From positions 1 to 64,000 of the forward strand of contig JABSRP010000012.1 in assembly GCA_013215145.1 (NCBI GenBank): a stretch of DNA of 64,000 nt, in the 5' to 3' direction. Both the position numbers and the translations under genes were made by a program. The stretch comes from Pseudobacteriovorax sp. (GTDB lineage: Bacteria > Bdellovibrionota_B > Oligoflexia > Oligoflexales > Oligoflexaceae). Under the pieces are notes generated by a model that was not told the DNA's origin, searched no databases, and saw only the letters and a program-made list of their open reading frames with translations. Of this stretch, positions 8,694-18,000 are shown piece after piece; the stretch's first letter is position 1; the number at the start of each line of letters is the position of its first letter.

Positions 8694-10106
8694 AGACGGA
8701 CGCTTGAAAAGTGGCAGAAGACGGTCTCCTTGAATCGAGAAAAGGAAAGTCGGCCAATGACTGCGGTGTCTCGGGTCAAAAACAGTACTTGATTCAAAAA
8801 AAGGTGTTTGGGAATTGGTTTTCAGCGACTTGATATGGGAGGCGACTTCCAGTCTAGATACGGGAAGGTTTCTCAGAGCTCTAATGGCAATTTGAATCGA
8901 ATGCCTTGCGATAAGCCAGTAGTCTACCATCTGGGCTTCCCTAGAGTGAGCAAAAAAACCGTCTTTGTCACTATTTACTTTCAACCTATATGGCAACTCG
9001 TTGTAGCTCCCGATATAGTCCACGAAAACGCTGCTGCTTAGGTAAGGGTCCTTTGGTTCTACTAGCTCTTTGGCTCGCCAATTTTGGCTGCCTAGTAGCG
9101 GCATTTTGGGGACATTATAGTACTTGAGAATACTCGCAATGTGACGAAGATTCTTAAAGTGATCGAGAACCACCAAGCCGTCTATTTCAATAATCGGAGG
9201 TAAGATAATCTCTTTGTTTTCATAGCCATCTGGGTACTCCTCTTCTTTCTTTTTAATGAGGTCGAGTAATTCCTGCTCCCTGCCTGTGACGTCATCAATA
9301 GCAAATACAGATTTGACCGCCGCTTCAATTGATTTAATATTTAACGGATCGTAGGACTGGTTTGCCTGCTTAGTTAGCCCGATTTTTTCACCGTGACTTG
9401 TGAGCTCCGCGATAAAATTACTATGCTTTTCCTTTGGATGAATGATCGCATAACGTCTAAGTCCCCTTCCAAACATATAGGTTGACAGCGTGCGTGCCAT
9501 TTGTCGTTGGTCTGGGGAAACATAGAAACTAAATTTCGTCGATAGAGCATCCTGTGAAAACCACTTATTCCTCATGATTAGTGTTGGAATTTGTAAGGTT
9601 TCTGACCAGACCCGTAAAAGTTTTGCCTCTTTAAGGGTGACGCCTCCAAGTAAAATTGCGGGTTTATGTATGAAAACCATATCCGCAACAGCTCTATGGA
9701 ACTTGGTTTTGTTGCTTTTACTGTCAACAATAATGACCTTGTCGTCAAAGGCTTTTTGGTGGTTTTTGAAGAGTGTGCGTATAGAGTCCTCATACTGCAG
9801 ACCAATAATACTATCCACTCCAGTGAGAGGTAGTATGATCCCAATCTTATTTTTATGTCCCATTGCGAGATCAATGAGTCCCTGGGAAGGTGTCTCACAA
9901 TCATTTGCTTTAGATAATAGGACAGATTCTAGATCCGGATCTCTTAACTCTGGCGAGAGCTTAGTCTGAAGCCGATACAACTTTTTGTAAAGGGGCAATT
10001 TGGATTGAACAAACTGCTGACATTTCACTTGCCCTGTACTGACGGGTGATTCGGTAGCTAAGAGACTGCAACTTATCGTTAGCATTGTAATCAAGATAAT
10101 TTTCAC
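8658..10106 (-). CDS. Periplasmic-binding-fold (LpoA/LivK-like) envelope protein
   Basis: A secreted protein of 482 residues. The N-terminus (MKIILITMLTISCSLLA) is a signal peptide; TISC is a weak lipobox. From about residue 90 the sequence follows a type I periplasmic-binding fold: KIGIILPLTGVDSIIG, PAILLGGVTLKEAKLL, RYAIIHPKEKHS and EIDGLVVLDHF. This fold is shared by branched-chain amino-acid receptors and by LpoA/LppC, the lipoprotein activator of PBP1A. The gene starts 3 bases after the stop of the bifunctional PBP gene, so a role as a PBP regulator is a reasonable inference. No transporter genes are adjacent, which argues against a solute receptor. Confidence 0.78.
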   Translation of the reverse strand: MKIILITMLTISCSLLATESPVSTGQVKCQQFVQSKLPLYKKLYRLQTKLSPELRDPDLESVLLSKANDCETPSQGLIDLAMGHKNKIGIILPLTGVDSIIGLQYEDSIRTLFKNHQKAFDDKVIIVDSKSNKTKFHRAVADMVFIHKPAILLGGVTLKEAKLLRVWSETLQIPTLIMRNKWFSQDALSTKFSFYVSPDQRQMARTLSTYMFGRGLRRYAIIHPKEKHSNFIAELTSHGEKIGLTKQANQSYDPLNIKSIEAAVKSVFAIDDVTGREQELLDLIKKKEEEYPDGYENKEIILPPIIEIDGLVVLDHFKNLRHIASILKYYNVPKMPLLGSQNWRAKELVEPKDPYLSSSVFVDYIGSYNELPYRLKVNSDKDGFFAHSREAQMVDYWLIARHSIQIAIRALRNLPVSRLEVASHIKSLKTNSQTPFFESSTVFDPRHRSHWPTFLFSIQGDRLLPLFKRPSSSNRLVATPRQ

Positions 10107-10109
10107 AGA

Positions 10110-12200
10110 TTACCTTTCGAATATCTCTCTGAATTTGCCGCTAAGGGAAATTGCCTTTAAGTTAGTATCTGTCTTTTTAGGTTCTAAACCTTCAAGGAAG
10201 TGCATCGTCACCCCTGCGTTATCCAAGGAACCAAAATTTGGATGAACCTTGTGAGATTTGATCTTTTTTGGGGCTTCAAAATCTAGAGTCTGGTGTAGTT
10301 TTTCGATTCTTTTTGCGAAATTTGCCCAAATTGGTAGAGCTAGCTTTACGGCGGATACGCTAGACCCTTCGAAGCCGATGTTGCCGTCCAGCCCTGCCCA
10401 TAAGATTGCTGTTGTTTCGGGTGTGATGCCACAAAACCAGTTATCTTTAGCGTCGTTAGATGTTCCGGTTTTGCCAATAGCAAAATGTGAAATATTACGG
10501 AAAGCATAGCCAGTTCCGTATCTCATAACCGATCGCAACCCCTCTAGCATAAGGTAAGCGATTTGCTCGGAAACCACCTTGGTCTCTCTTTCGCTCGCGG
10601 GAGGCGCTTCGTACAATACCTGACCTTCTCGATCCGTGATTTTGGTGATAGCGATAGGCTCGACTAACACTCCTTTGTTGGCAAAGATACTGTACATCCT
10701 TGCCATATCTAGCATGGTGACTTCCGATGCACCGAGCATCGTTCCGATTTCATCCTTTAAGGTGGATAGGATTCCAAGCTTTTTAGCGTGATTAAGGACC
10801 TCCTCCATACCTAGATCCTGACCCAATTCAATCACAGTGGTATTGATGGATTTATAAAATGCTTTCAGGAGTGTTGCTTCTTGGAGGTAGCTATCGGAGC
10901 TATAGTTCTTGGGTCGATAGTCATCTACTGCAACAGGTGAGATGTAAAACATGTCAGACCATTTATATCCTTGTTCTAGTGCCAAGGAATAAATGACTGG
11001 TTTGAATGCTGAGCCCGGTGATCGTCTTGCCTGAACGGCCCTGTTAAACTGCGAATGGTTGTAATCTCGCCCTCCCACCATAGCTAAAATTTCACCAGTC
11101 TGAGGCTGAGTTACAAGGAGAGATGCTTCTAGTCGATTGTCTTTTGAGAGACGTGATTCTTCTATGTAGGCTCTAGCTCGATCTAGCGCATGCGCACTTT
11201 TATGAATCGTCGTTTGCGCTGCCATTTGTATCTCGCGATCAAGTGTTGTGTGTATTCGTAGGCCTGTGTTCTTGATCTTTTTCTGAATGAGATTTTTTGC
11301 TTGCTCGCGAACATAATCGATAAAATAGGGTGCAATTTGCGTGTTGATAGAATTGTATCCCGTATAAACAAGCTTAGTGTTTAGCATCTTTTTAGCTTTC
11401 CGTGCTGAAACCTTTTTTGAAGCCACCATCGCCCTGATGACCTGTTTTTGTCGTTTTTTAGCCTTTTTTGGAAATCTCTGTGGGTTGTATCGACTAGGGG
11501 ACTGAAACAAACCAGCGATCAAAGCACTTTCAGCCGAATTTATTTCACTTAGGGGTTTACCAAAGTATCTTTGGGCTGCGGCAGCAACTCCGTAAGAGCC
11601 ATTCCCAAGAAACAGCGAATTTAGATAGATCTCTAGAATCCTTTGTTTGGATAGTTTCCTTTCTAGGCGCAGGGCTAGATAGATTTCTTTTACCTTTCGA
11701 GCCATAGTCTTTTCTCGGGTAAGAAGGAAATTTCTCACGAGTTGCTGGGTCAGGGTGCTAGCTCCCTGCCTTAGTCTGCGAGTCTTGATATACTGGAGTC
11801 CTGCGCGAAACATAGCTCTAACATCAATGCCCGAATGGGAAAAAAAACGACGATCCTCCACGGCTATGACAGCTCTGACCAAGTCTCGTGGAATATCTTC
11901 AAGGGGTGTATAAACGTAATGTGTGGAATAAAATTCACCGAATTTCTCTCCATTGCGATCGAATACAATCGAGTTGTCCGGTGATTCGTAGGTCACGATA
12001 GATTGAAGCATATCGTCGTTAAGAGCAAAAAAATCGATCTTATCCAGCCACTTAAAGCTGACGTAACCTGCTCCTGATAAACCGAGAACGGAGCAAATCC
12101 CGATCAGCCAAAGCCATACCCGCCTGGGGCGGTTGATTTGGGAACCAATCGGATCGACGAGTGGATCTTGGTTTTTGTTGGCTCTATCTTCGTATGTCAT
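10110..12200 (-). CDS. Class A penicillin-binding protein (PBP1A type)
   Basis: A bifunctional peptidoglycan synthase of 696 residues. One N-terminal membrane helix (WLWLIGICSVLGLSGAGYV, about 29-48) anchors it in the inner membrane. The GT51 glycosyltransferase domain follows, with AVEDRRFFSHSGID carrying the catalytic Glu and GASTLTQQLVRN. The transpeptidase domain carries SAFK (SxxK), SIN and KTGT. It polymerises lipid II glycan and cross-links peptides, and is the target of beta-lactams. The C-terminus is short, with no added domain. It heads a two-gene operon with the periplasmic-binding-fold protein. Confidence 0.96.
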   Translation of the reverse strand: MTYEDRANKNQDPLVDPIGSQINRPRRVWLWLIGICSVLGLSGAGYVSFKWLDKIDFFALNDDMLQSIVTYESPDNSIVFDRNGEKFGEFYSTHYVYTPLEDIPRDLVRAVIAVEDRRFFSHSGIDVRAMFRAGLQYIKTRRLRQGASTLTQQLVRNFLLTREKTMARKVKEIYLALRLERKLSKQRILEIYLNSLFLGNGSYGVAAAAQRYFGKPLSEINSAESALIAGLFQSPSRYNPQRFPKKAKKRQKQVIRAMVASKKVSARKAKKMLNTKLVYTGYNSINTQIAPYFIDYVREQAKNLIQKKIKNTGLRIHTTLDREIQMAAQTTIHKSAHALDRARAYIEESRLSKDNRLEASLLVTQPQTGEILAMVGGRDYNHSQFNRAVQARRSPGSAFKPVIYSLALEQGYKWSDMFYISPVAVDDYRPKNYSSDSYLQEATLLKAFYKSINTTVIELGQDLGMEEVLNHAKKLGILSTLKDEIGTMLGASEVTMLDMARMYSIFANKGVLVEPIAITKITDREGQVLYEAPPASERETKVVSEQIAYLMLEGLRSVMRYGTGYAFRNISHFAIGKTGTSNDAKDNWFCGITPETTAILWAGLDGNIGFEGSSVSAVKLALPIWANFAKRIEKLHQTLDFEAPKKIKSHKVHPNFGSLDNAGVTMHFLEGLEPKKTDTNLKAISLSGKFREIFER

Positions 12201-12387
12201 TAATATTCATGGGTTTTATATTATTGACCCCTCTAAAACCTGCTAGGGTCCCAATACCTTTACGAGAACGTCATCTAACCACCGGAAAATACAAAGGTTA
12301 CATTATAATCATTAAGATACCTGATGGTCTGCCGATGCCATTTATAGAAGAGGCGATGCGTCTATCTACCATCCGGAGGGAACGTCT

Positions 12388-13467
12388 TTGTCAACGGACA
12401 CAGAGACATCGATGAGAGTTTTGATCGTAGAAAGTTCGAATACGAACAAGCATCTTAGTTCTGTATTTTCCCCACATACTAAGTATAGCGCAGAAAACGG
12501 GTTCGGGATAACTTGCGTATTTAAGTCTGCCTCAAGTTTTGCTGAAGCTATCAATCATTTCCAAGATATGCATCCTGATCTAATTGTGATCGAATTAGGG
12601 GCAAATTTGACTGAAGCTTGCGAGTTCGCCAAGTTGATTAGAGTCGAGGAAGATCAACGCCATACAGGGATCATCTTTCTCCAAGGTAATCAAGCCATGT
12701 CCGAGCAGCTCCCTGCGATTTGTTTAGAGGCCGGAGGGGATGAATTTATTGAGAGCAAAGCCTCAGATCGGGAAGTTTATGCCCGGGTGAGTTCTGCCTA
12801 TCGATACAAGATCATGACGGACAAACTAAGGTCGGCAAATCATCGATTGAAGGAATTGTCTCTGACAGACGAACTCACAGGGCTTCATAACATGCGTTCG
12901 TTTAATAAAAAGTATCGGCAGATATTGAAGTCCGCACAAGAGTTGCAAAAAGGCTTTGGAATCATCATGCTAGATTTGGACCATTTCAAGTCTATAAACG
13001 ACACCACAAATCACCTGATGGGAAGTTTTGTGATTGGTGAGGTCGGACGTCTTATAAAAGAAGAGGTCGCTTCTATTCAGGATAGCGTCCCAGCTCGATA
13101 CGGCGGTGATGAGTATGTGATCTGCTTACCCTCTGATGATCCACAAGAGGTCATGGCTGTGGGGCAATCGATTTGCAACCGCATTCGGCTTCATGGCTTT
13201 AATCATGATGGGTTTTTAGTATCAGTAACCGCGAGTATCGGTCTTTCCTGGGTTCCCATGGGCTTTAAAGGACTGGCTGATGATCCTTTGAAGGGTGCTG
13301 ATCTTATGCTCTATAAGAGCAAAGACCAGGGCCGTAATTGTGTTAATGGGATGATGTTAAGGGATTCTATTGATCTTAACCATGTTAGTGGGCTTCATTT
13401 GATTGATGGGAATCCCAGCGGTAATCACAACAACGTCGTCGCTATCAACAACCTTAAGGTCTTTTAA
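12388..13467 (+). CDS. Degenerate receiver domain plus GGDEF diguanylate cyclase
   Basis: Residues about 9-130 look like a response-regulator receiver in which the acidic pair and phospho-acceptor are altered: VESS replaces the usual acidic pair and IELG puts Glu where the phosphorylated Asp should be. Residues about 155-320 are a GGDEF domain (LTDELTGLHN, MLDLDHFKSIND, GGDEY), so c-di-GMP synthesis is likely. The RxxD inhibitory site is absent before GGDEY. The start is TTG 12388, 7 bases after GGAGGG. The last 37 codons overlap the end of pyk on the other strand and may be a non-conserved extension. Confidence 0.9.
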   Translation: MSTDTETSMRVLIVESSNTNKHLSSVFSPHTKYSAENGFGITCVFKSASSFAEAINHFQDMHPDLIVIELGANLTEACEFAKLIRVEEDQRHTGIIFLQGNQAMSEQLPAICLEAGGDEFIESKASDREVYARVSSAYRYKIMTDKLRSANHRLKELSLTDELTGLHNMRSFNKKYRQILKSAQELQKGFGIIMLDLDHFKSINDTTNHLMGSFVIGEVGRLIKEEVASIQDSVPARYGGDEYVICLPSDDPQEVMAVGQSICNRIRLHGFNHDGFLVSVTASIGLSWVPMGFKGLADDPLKGADLMLYKSKDQGRNCVNGMMLRDSIDLNHVSGLHLIDGNPSGNHNNVVAINNLKVF

Positions 13468-14832
13468 CGCCTGAGGTAAATCCTGAACAAGAGAATCCGT
13501 GTTGTAAAATGAAGGGTTGGGTATCCCGTAGACACCCCAAACCAGAGAGAGCCGATTGGCTACATCTCGCCGAGGGCTGATGGCAAATATTGGGCACTGT
13601 GGTCGCCATTTAGATATAGATTTCGCAACTGATCCTGTCAGAGTCAGGCAAACAATCGCCTTAGCATCTATAGCGTGGGCAGCTTCACAAGCTGAGATGG
13701 CAACAGACTCGTTCACTTCCCAGTCCTGAGTCTTTGGGTTTTCTAGGTAACTGTAGCGAGGGTTATGCTTAAAGGTCCATGCCTCCACTTTTTCGATAAT
13801 AGAAGCCATGCGCTCGACGCATTTTATGGGGTACTTGCCGCTAGCCACCTCTCCGGAAAGCATTAGGCAGTCTGCTCCATCTAATACACCATTGGCAACA
13901 TCAGCAATCTCCGCCAAACTTGCTCGTGAGTTGGTGATCATGGACTCCAGCATCTGAGTAGCGATAATGACGGGCTTTCCTTTTTTGACGGCAGCATCAA
14001 TGATTTTTCTTTGAAGTATCGGTACGCGTTCGACATTGGCTTCGACTCCTAAGTCACCTCTCGCGACCATCAAGCCGTCAGCCAATTCAGCGATCTCGTC
14101 AATTTTGTCAATGGCAGGTAACTTCTCAATTTTTGCCACAACTGGGACATCCGAACCCAATGCTTTAATCATAGCTTTTATTTGGCGAATGTCTGAAGGG
14201 TCTTGTACGAAGGAAAGCGCCACATAGTCAACGTTGTTAGCGATTCCAAAAAGCAGGTCCTTCGAATCTTTGTCTGTCATTGCGGGTAGGGAAAGCTTCG
14301 AGTCAGGAAAATTCACTCCCTTGCGATTTTTTAAGAGCCCGCCCTCTAGGACCTTGACATCGACACCCGCGCTTTTTACCTTTTGCACCTGCAAAATCAA
14401 CAAACCATCATCCATCATGACGCGTTGCCCTTCGGATACATCGTGGATAAGGCCGCGGTAATCGATGGGTATTATGTTTTTGTCTGTTTGCTCCGTCCCA
14501 AACCTAAGCTCGTAGACCTCACCGCTTGTTAAAGTCATTTGGTCGCCCAAAAGTTTTCCAACGCGGATCTTAGGTCCCTGTAAGTCTTGGAGTATTGCGA
14601 TCGATTTGCCGGTTTCTTTAGCAATTCGTCGGATCGACTCGATATTTCGCAAATGCATGTCGTGATCACCGTGGGAAAAATTTAACCGCGCGATGTTTAA
14701 ACCTGCTTCCACCAACTTCTTCTGGGTTTCGTAATCAGAAGAAGACGGCCCAAGGGTTCCAATGATTTTTGTATAACGCATTGACTTCGTTTGGTTTTCT
14801 TCTAAGTCTTGAGCAGCAGGAGCACCGGACAT
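13357..14832 (-). CDS. pyk: Pyruvate kinase
   Basis: Pyruvate kinase converts phosphoenolpyruvate and ADP to pyruvate and ATP, the last step of glycolysis. Family marks include TLGPSS, ARLNFSHGDH, the metal and PEP site VAKIEK and MVARGDLGVE, and TQMLESM. The C-terminal allosteric domain is complete and ends in the typical VITAGIP...TNMVKI. ATG 14832 has AAGGAT at good spacing; the first 17 residues extend beyond usual starts, so ATG 14781 is an alternative. A short inverted repeat at 14879-14904 lies in its upstream region. Confidence 0.97.
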   Translation of the reverse strand: MSGAPAAQDLEENQTKSMRYTKIIGTLGPSSSDYETQKKLVEAGLNIARLNFSHGDHDMHLRNIESIRRIAKETGKSIAILQDLQGPKIRVGKLLGDQMTLTSGEVYELRFGTEQTDKNIIPIDYRGLIHDVSEGQRVMMDDGLLILQVQKVKSAGVDVKVLEGGLLKNRKGVNFPDSKLSLPAMTDKDSKDLLFGIANNVDYVALSFVQDPSDIRQIKAMIKALGSDVPVVAKIEKLPAIDKIDEIAELADGLMVARGDLGVEANVERVPILQRKIIDAAVKKGKPVIIATQMLESMITNSRASLAEIADVANGVLDGADCLMLSGEVASGKYPIKCVERMASIIEKVEAWTFKHNPRYSYLENPKTQDWEVNESVAISACEAAHAIDAKAIVCLTLTGSVAKSISKWRPQCPIFAISPRRDVANRLSLVWGVYGIPNPSFYNTDSLVQDLPQALKDLKVVDSDDVVVITAGIPINQMKPTNMVKINRIP

Positions 14833-14878
14833 ATTCGATCCTTATTAATTGACATGGTTGGCTCATAGTAAAAGCACC

Positions 14879-14904
14879 TCTTGTTTTAACAGTAACAAAC
14901 AAGA
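14879..14904. promoter_or_regulatory. Inverted repeat in the pyk/kinase divergent region (candidate operator)
   Basis: TCTTGTTT and AAACAAGA form a perfect 8-bp inverted repeat around a 10-base spacer, about 47 bases upstream of pyk and 125 bases upstream of the large kinase gene. The arms and spacing suit a dimeric regulator, but nothing in the window identifies one. Confidence 0.3.
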
Positions 14905-15028
14905 AGTAAAGAGTGAATCAAATCAGTTTTCTTAAGTTCACGTCTTTGCTACCGATGAGTAGATCACGTTCTACAGCAAAATTTTGTTTTGAACATGCGT
15001 ATACTTCGTCACTTTGTTGAGGGTAGGC

Positions 15029-18000
15029 TTGTCGAGAAGTAGCAAACTTATTGGTGCTATTATCGCTGATCGGTATTGTATCACTGGAGAAATTGGCTCT
15101 GGTGGTATGGGTAAAGTCTATCGCGCGATTCCTTTCGACGATCCTTCCCAAAATGTCGCGATTAAGGTCATTCTTCGCAATCGTCAACTGAATTACGAAG
15201 ATATGCTAAGATTCCAACGCGAAGCTGCCCTGATGAGCCGCCTTCACCATCCAAATATCATTTCGTTTCACGAGCTTGGCTTGATAGAAGCGGGTGAGGT
15301 TAAAGGGCTATCCGGCGGGTATTACATCGTCATGGAAATTGCCAGGGGCGAGGATCTTAAGCAGGTCCTAAAAAAAGGTCGAAAAGGACTAGACTTTTTT
15401 TTCCAGCTTGGTCTGCAGGTCACGTCTGCCTTGGAATATACCCATAGCAAAAATATTATTCATCGGGATATCAAGCCGCAAAATATTATAGTTGGCAACA
15501 CTTGGGATGACGATGATCAGGAGAACGAGGAATTGATTGTCAAAGTCCTCGATTTCGGGATTGCCCAGCTGACAGAGATCTCGGATTCAGAATTAGGTTC
15601 AAAAGATGTGGCGGGTACCCCTCTTTATATGGCTCCTGAAACCTCGGGGTACACCACAGCAGCTGTCGACCACAGGTCTGATCTTTACGCTCTTGGCTGC
15701 GTCTTATACGAGTCTTTGGCAGGTCATCCGCCTTTTACAGCAAATACCCGGGAAAAACTGGCTAGAGAACACGCCCAGACACTTCCCGAGCCACTGACCC
15801 AAATCCGGCCTGAAATCCCAAAGTTTGTGAATGATATCGTTTCCAAACTCCTTGCCAAAGACCCTGATGATCGTTATCAAACTGCCTTCGGACTGCAAGT
15901 GGATCTCCAAAATGCCCGACGTTGTATTGAGCAGGATAAAGATTTTTTTGTCGAATCTAAAGAGCTAGCCAGCTACGACAAGCTACGCATCATGACTGGT
16001 AGCCTAGATTTGGTTGGTCGAAATAATGAGTTTGAAATCCTATCGGACAACTACGGAGAAATTGCAAAAGGCCGTGGTCGGAGTCGACTGACAGTTGTAC
16101 GAGGAGGGGCAGGCACAGGGAAGTCACGGCTCCTTATCGAGTTTAAGTCCTATCTTTCCAAACATAAGATTCGATATATTTCTACATCTTTCTCCCGCCA
16201 TGAAAACAACCTACCCTTTAATGCACTAGCTAATGGTTTTAATGAATATCTCATACGAGTCTTTAAAACTCAGCAGGTGGAAACCGACGAGATAAAACGG
16301 AAGGTCAAGACTCTACTGGGGCCTACGGTTCAACTAGTGGCAAAAGTTGTCCCTGGTTTAAAGCCGTATATTGATGAGGAAGACCAGCAGCTCGACCTGG
16401 ATAATCATGACGAAATAGATAGTAAGATCGATTTTGCTGAATTTGCTAAAGCATTTTCTGATTTCACACGTTGCTTGACGACGGAAAATCATCCTATTGT
16501 TTTTATCTTTGATGATATGCACTGGGCAGATCAAAAGAGTATTGAGCTTGTTGATAAATTCTTCTCTCACAATAACTCACAAAGATTCTACCTCATCATC
16601 GGGTATAGACCTGAGGAGATACAAGGAAACTTAGAGTTTGACAAGTTTTTGCGAAAATTCGAAAAGTTGCGCCGTCGCTATTCTCAGATAGAGCTTGGCC
16701 CCCTCGAAGGTAATGATATATCAGAACTCACTATGCAGATGTTGAATACTGAACAACAGTTGGATCCCGAGTTTGTTGGGTATCTTGCCGAAAAAACTAA
16801 AGGAAATCCGCTGTTTTTGGTTGAGTTTGTCAGAAGTCTGATTACCAAAGACTTTCTATTCTTCAATCGTAATGAGAAGATTTGGGAGTACGATCTTAAA
16901 ACGATAAAATATACCAACATTCTTCTCGACTCTATTGATCTCACCCTCAATCGAGCGACTCAATACGAGGGTGCAGACCGTGCGGTTCTAGAGGTAGCCT
17001 CAATTCTTGGCACGAGCTTCAACTTTGAAATGCTACTAATTGACGAAAGCTTTCCTTCTATTGCTGTTCTGAGATCTTTACAAAAGGCCATGACCGATTA
17101 CTTGATTGTTCGGTCCACTGATGTAGTCGATTTGAAACACCTCGGAAAAGCTTTCGCGTTTTCTCACTCACGCATTAGAGACTCGATTAGGGATGCGATA
17201 AGTCCTGAAAGACAGAGACAACTTCATAGGAAAATCGCCTATAAATTGCAGAATTTAGTTCCCAAACCAAGTACTCAAATGGTTTTTACCTTTGCCCATC
17301 ATTTTGTTCAGTCATTGCATTTCGAACAGAGACGTTTGGTTGATGTCGATATGAAACTAGTGATGTTGGCACTGAAGTACAGTATTGTCGCGGGCGAAGA
17401 GGCGTTTAAAATCGGAGCTTTAGTTTCAGCTGAGAGATACTACAGAAATGCGTATGGCATCTTTCCAGCTCTCACCGAAAAAGAAACCTTAGCTACTAAG
17501 AAATACGTTCTTAATAAGCTTGGCGATATTTTGGGTCGACGTAAACAGTACACTTCGGCTTCGCGCTTTTATCAGGAATTACTAGTTCTTGAACCAACCC
17601 GAGCGGAATACGCTTCTATCTCATATAATCTCAATTACTTTGGAATGCTGAATGGTAAAGTTTCGGAGACTATAAAACAGCTATCAAAGGTTTACCGTAG
17701 ACTCAAAATGGAAGTTCCTTTTTGGAATCGGAGCGTTGCCTTTTATTTATATCTACGGATTTTTGATATCCTGGTCTTTAAAAAGTCTAGTAAAGTATTC
17801 CGTCGCTTTACCACCGTATACTCAGCTTTAAAAGTTCGGAAATACTCCCGTGAAGAGTCATTTCATCCTGTTAAGCTCTATCATTTAGGACAAACAATAA
17901 GCCTTAATTACGATTTCAAGGAAGCCGTTGCATACCACTGTGAAGCACTAAAAATGTGCCTTGCAGGTTATGCTACACCGGATGCGATTTTGAGAACTCT

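Noticed and set aside
8808-9041. Plus-strand ORF within the LpoA-like gene
   Set aside because: It is antisense to a coding region with clear protein fold signals and shows no family pattern or ribosome-binding site.
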